DNA of 64,000 bases from Alphaproteobacteria bacterium. Lineage in GTDB: Bacteria; Pseudomonadota; Alphaproteobacteria; SP197. Shown here piece after piece: positions 63,947 to 64,000 of this stretch (its first letter is position 1; every line of letters starts with the position of its first letter). A program made the position numbers and the translations under genes. A model generated the notes under the pieces. It saw only the letters and a list, made by a program, of their open reading frames with translations, had not been told where the DNA came from and did not search any database. Location: positions 18,608 to 82,607 of the forward strand of contig SHVY01000006.1 of assembly GCA_009694045.1 (NCBI GenBank), read 5' to 3'.

Positions 63947-64000
63947 TGGCCGCCTCGCCCACCCGCAAGCCCGTGATCGCCCAGCCGAAGGGTGCCGTCC
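63946..64000 (+). CDS. start of next gene in the element, partial (ParA-like possible)
   Basis: The ATG shares one base with the preceding stop (TGATG). The visible residues are MAASPTRKPVIAQPKGAV before the window ends. KPVIAQPKG resembles the segment leading into the P-loop of ParA/VirC1-type ATPases (usually PKGGVGKS), but here GAV stands where GGVG is expected and too little is visible to decide. Confidence 0.4.
   Translation, partial: MAASPTRKPVIAQPKGAV

Overview
The window is about 64 kb of high-GC chromosome from an alphaproteobacterium, most likely Rhodospirillales-like. Evidence: the F1 genes atpHAGDC form a cluster without Fo genes and follow priA; mdh-sucCD-sucAB-lpd form one block; sdhCDAB has the alphaproteobacterial order; a malyl-CoA-type lyase sits next to a mesaconyl-CoA hydratase (ethylmalonyl-CoA pathway); and coding is dense with many 1-4 bp start/stop overlaps. 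The genus is inference. The two window edges cut genes.

Layout. 1-5.1 kb, minus strand: dapF, mtaB, ftsY, a GMC oxidoreductase and a cut rhodanese. 5.2-8.2 kb: a globin-coupled diguanylate cyclase, a DUF411 protein and ffh. 8.3-10.5 kb: rpsP-rimM-trmD-rplS, with large hairpins before rimM. 10.5-15.2 kb: leuC, an RDD membrane protein, leuD, leuB, asd; then pdxY convergent. 16.1-18.3 kb: a CoA-ester lyase, mesaconyl-CoA hydratase and a tiny basic protein. 18.35-20.7 kb: an inserted restriction-modification cassette (vsr, a C5-cytosine methyltransferase with a frame break, a GIY-YIG nuclease). 20.9-24.2 kb: sdhCDAB. 24.4-28.5 kb: a ThDP enzyme, a broken phytanoyl-CoA dioxygenase-like gene and mmsA. 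28.5-37.1 kb: mdh and the sucCDAB-lpd segment of the TCA cycle. 37.1-39.4 kb, minus: tal, a DUF484 gene, xerC. 39.5-46.7 kb: priA and atpHAGDC. 46.7 kb: a diiron ferritin-like protein. 47.6-57.2 kb, minus: obgE-proB-proA-nadD-rsfS-rlmH-gpmI-envC-ctpA-rppH. 57.2-60.9 kb: a disturbed stretch with two copies of a 156-157 bp MITE-like element, a VOC fragment, a nonsense-mutated periplasmic gene, aguB, rpmA-rplU and an mscL remnant. 60.9 kb to the end: tRNA-Ser(CGA) followed by a P4-type integrase and the left end of an integrated element that leaves the window.

Functionally most of the window is core metabolism (TCA cycle, oxidative phosphorylation, leucine, lysine and proline synthesis) and translation or protein export (Ffh/FtsY, ribosomal proteins, RimM, TrmD, RlmH, RsfS, Obg, MtaB). 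The accessory parts carry the interesting signals. The methyltransferase frame break falls exactly on a T-TTC-CCA heptamer in the right phase for a -1 shift. The integrated element repeats a GGTGC/GCACC dyad in a hairpin, in an operator-like site and in four iteron-like copies inside a CDS. The MITE pair brackets decaying genes. Five genes are broken, so assembly error and true decay must be told apart.
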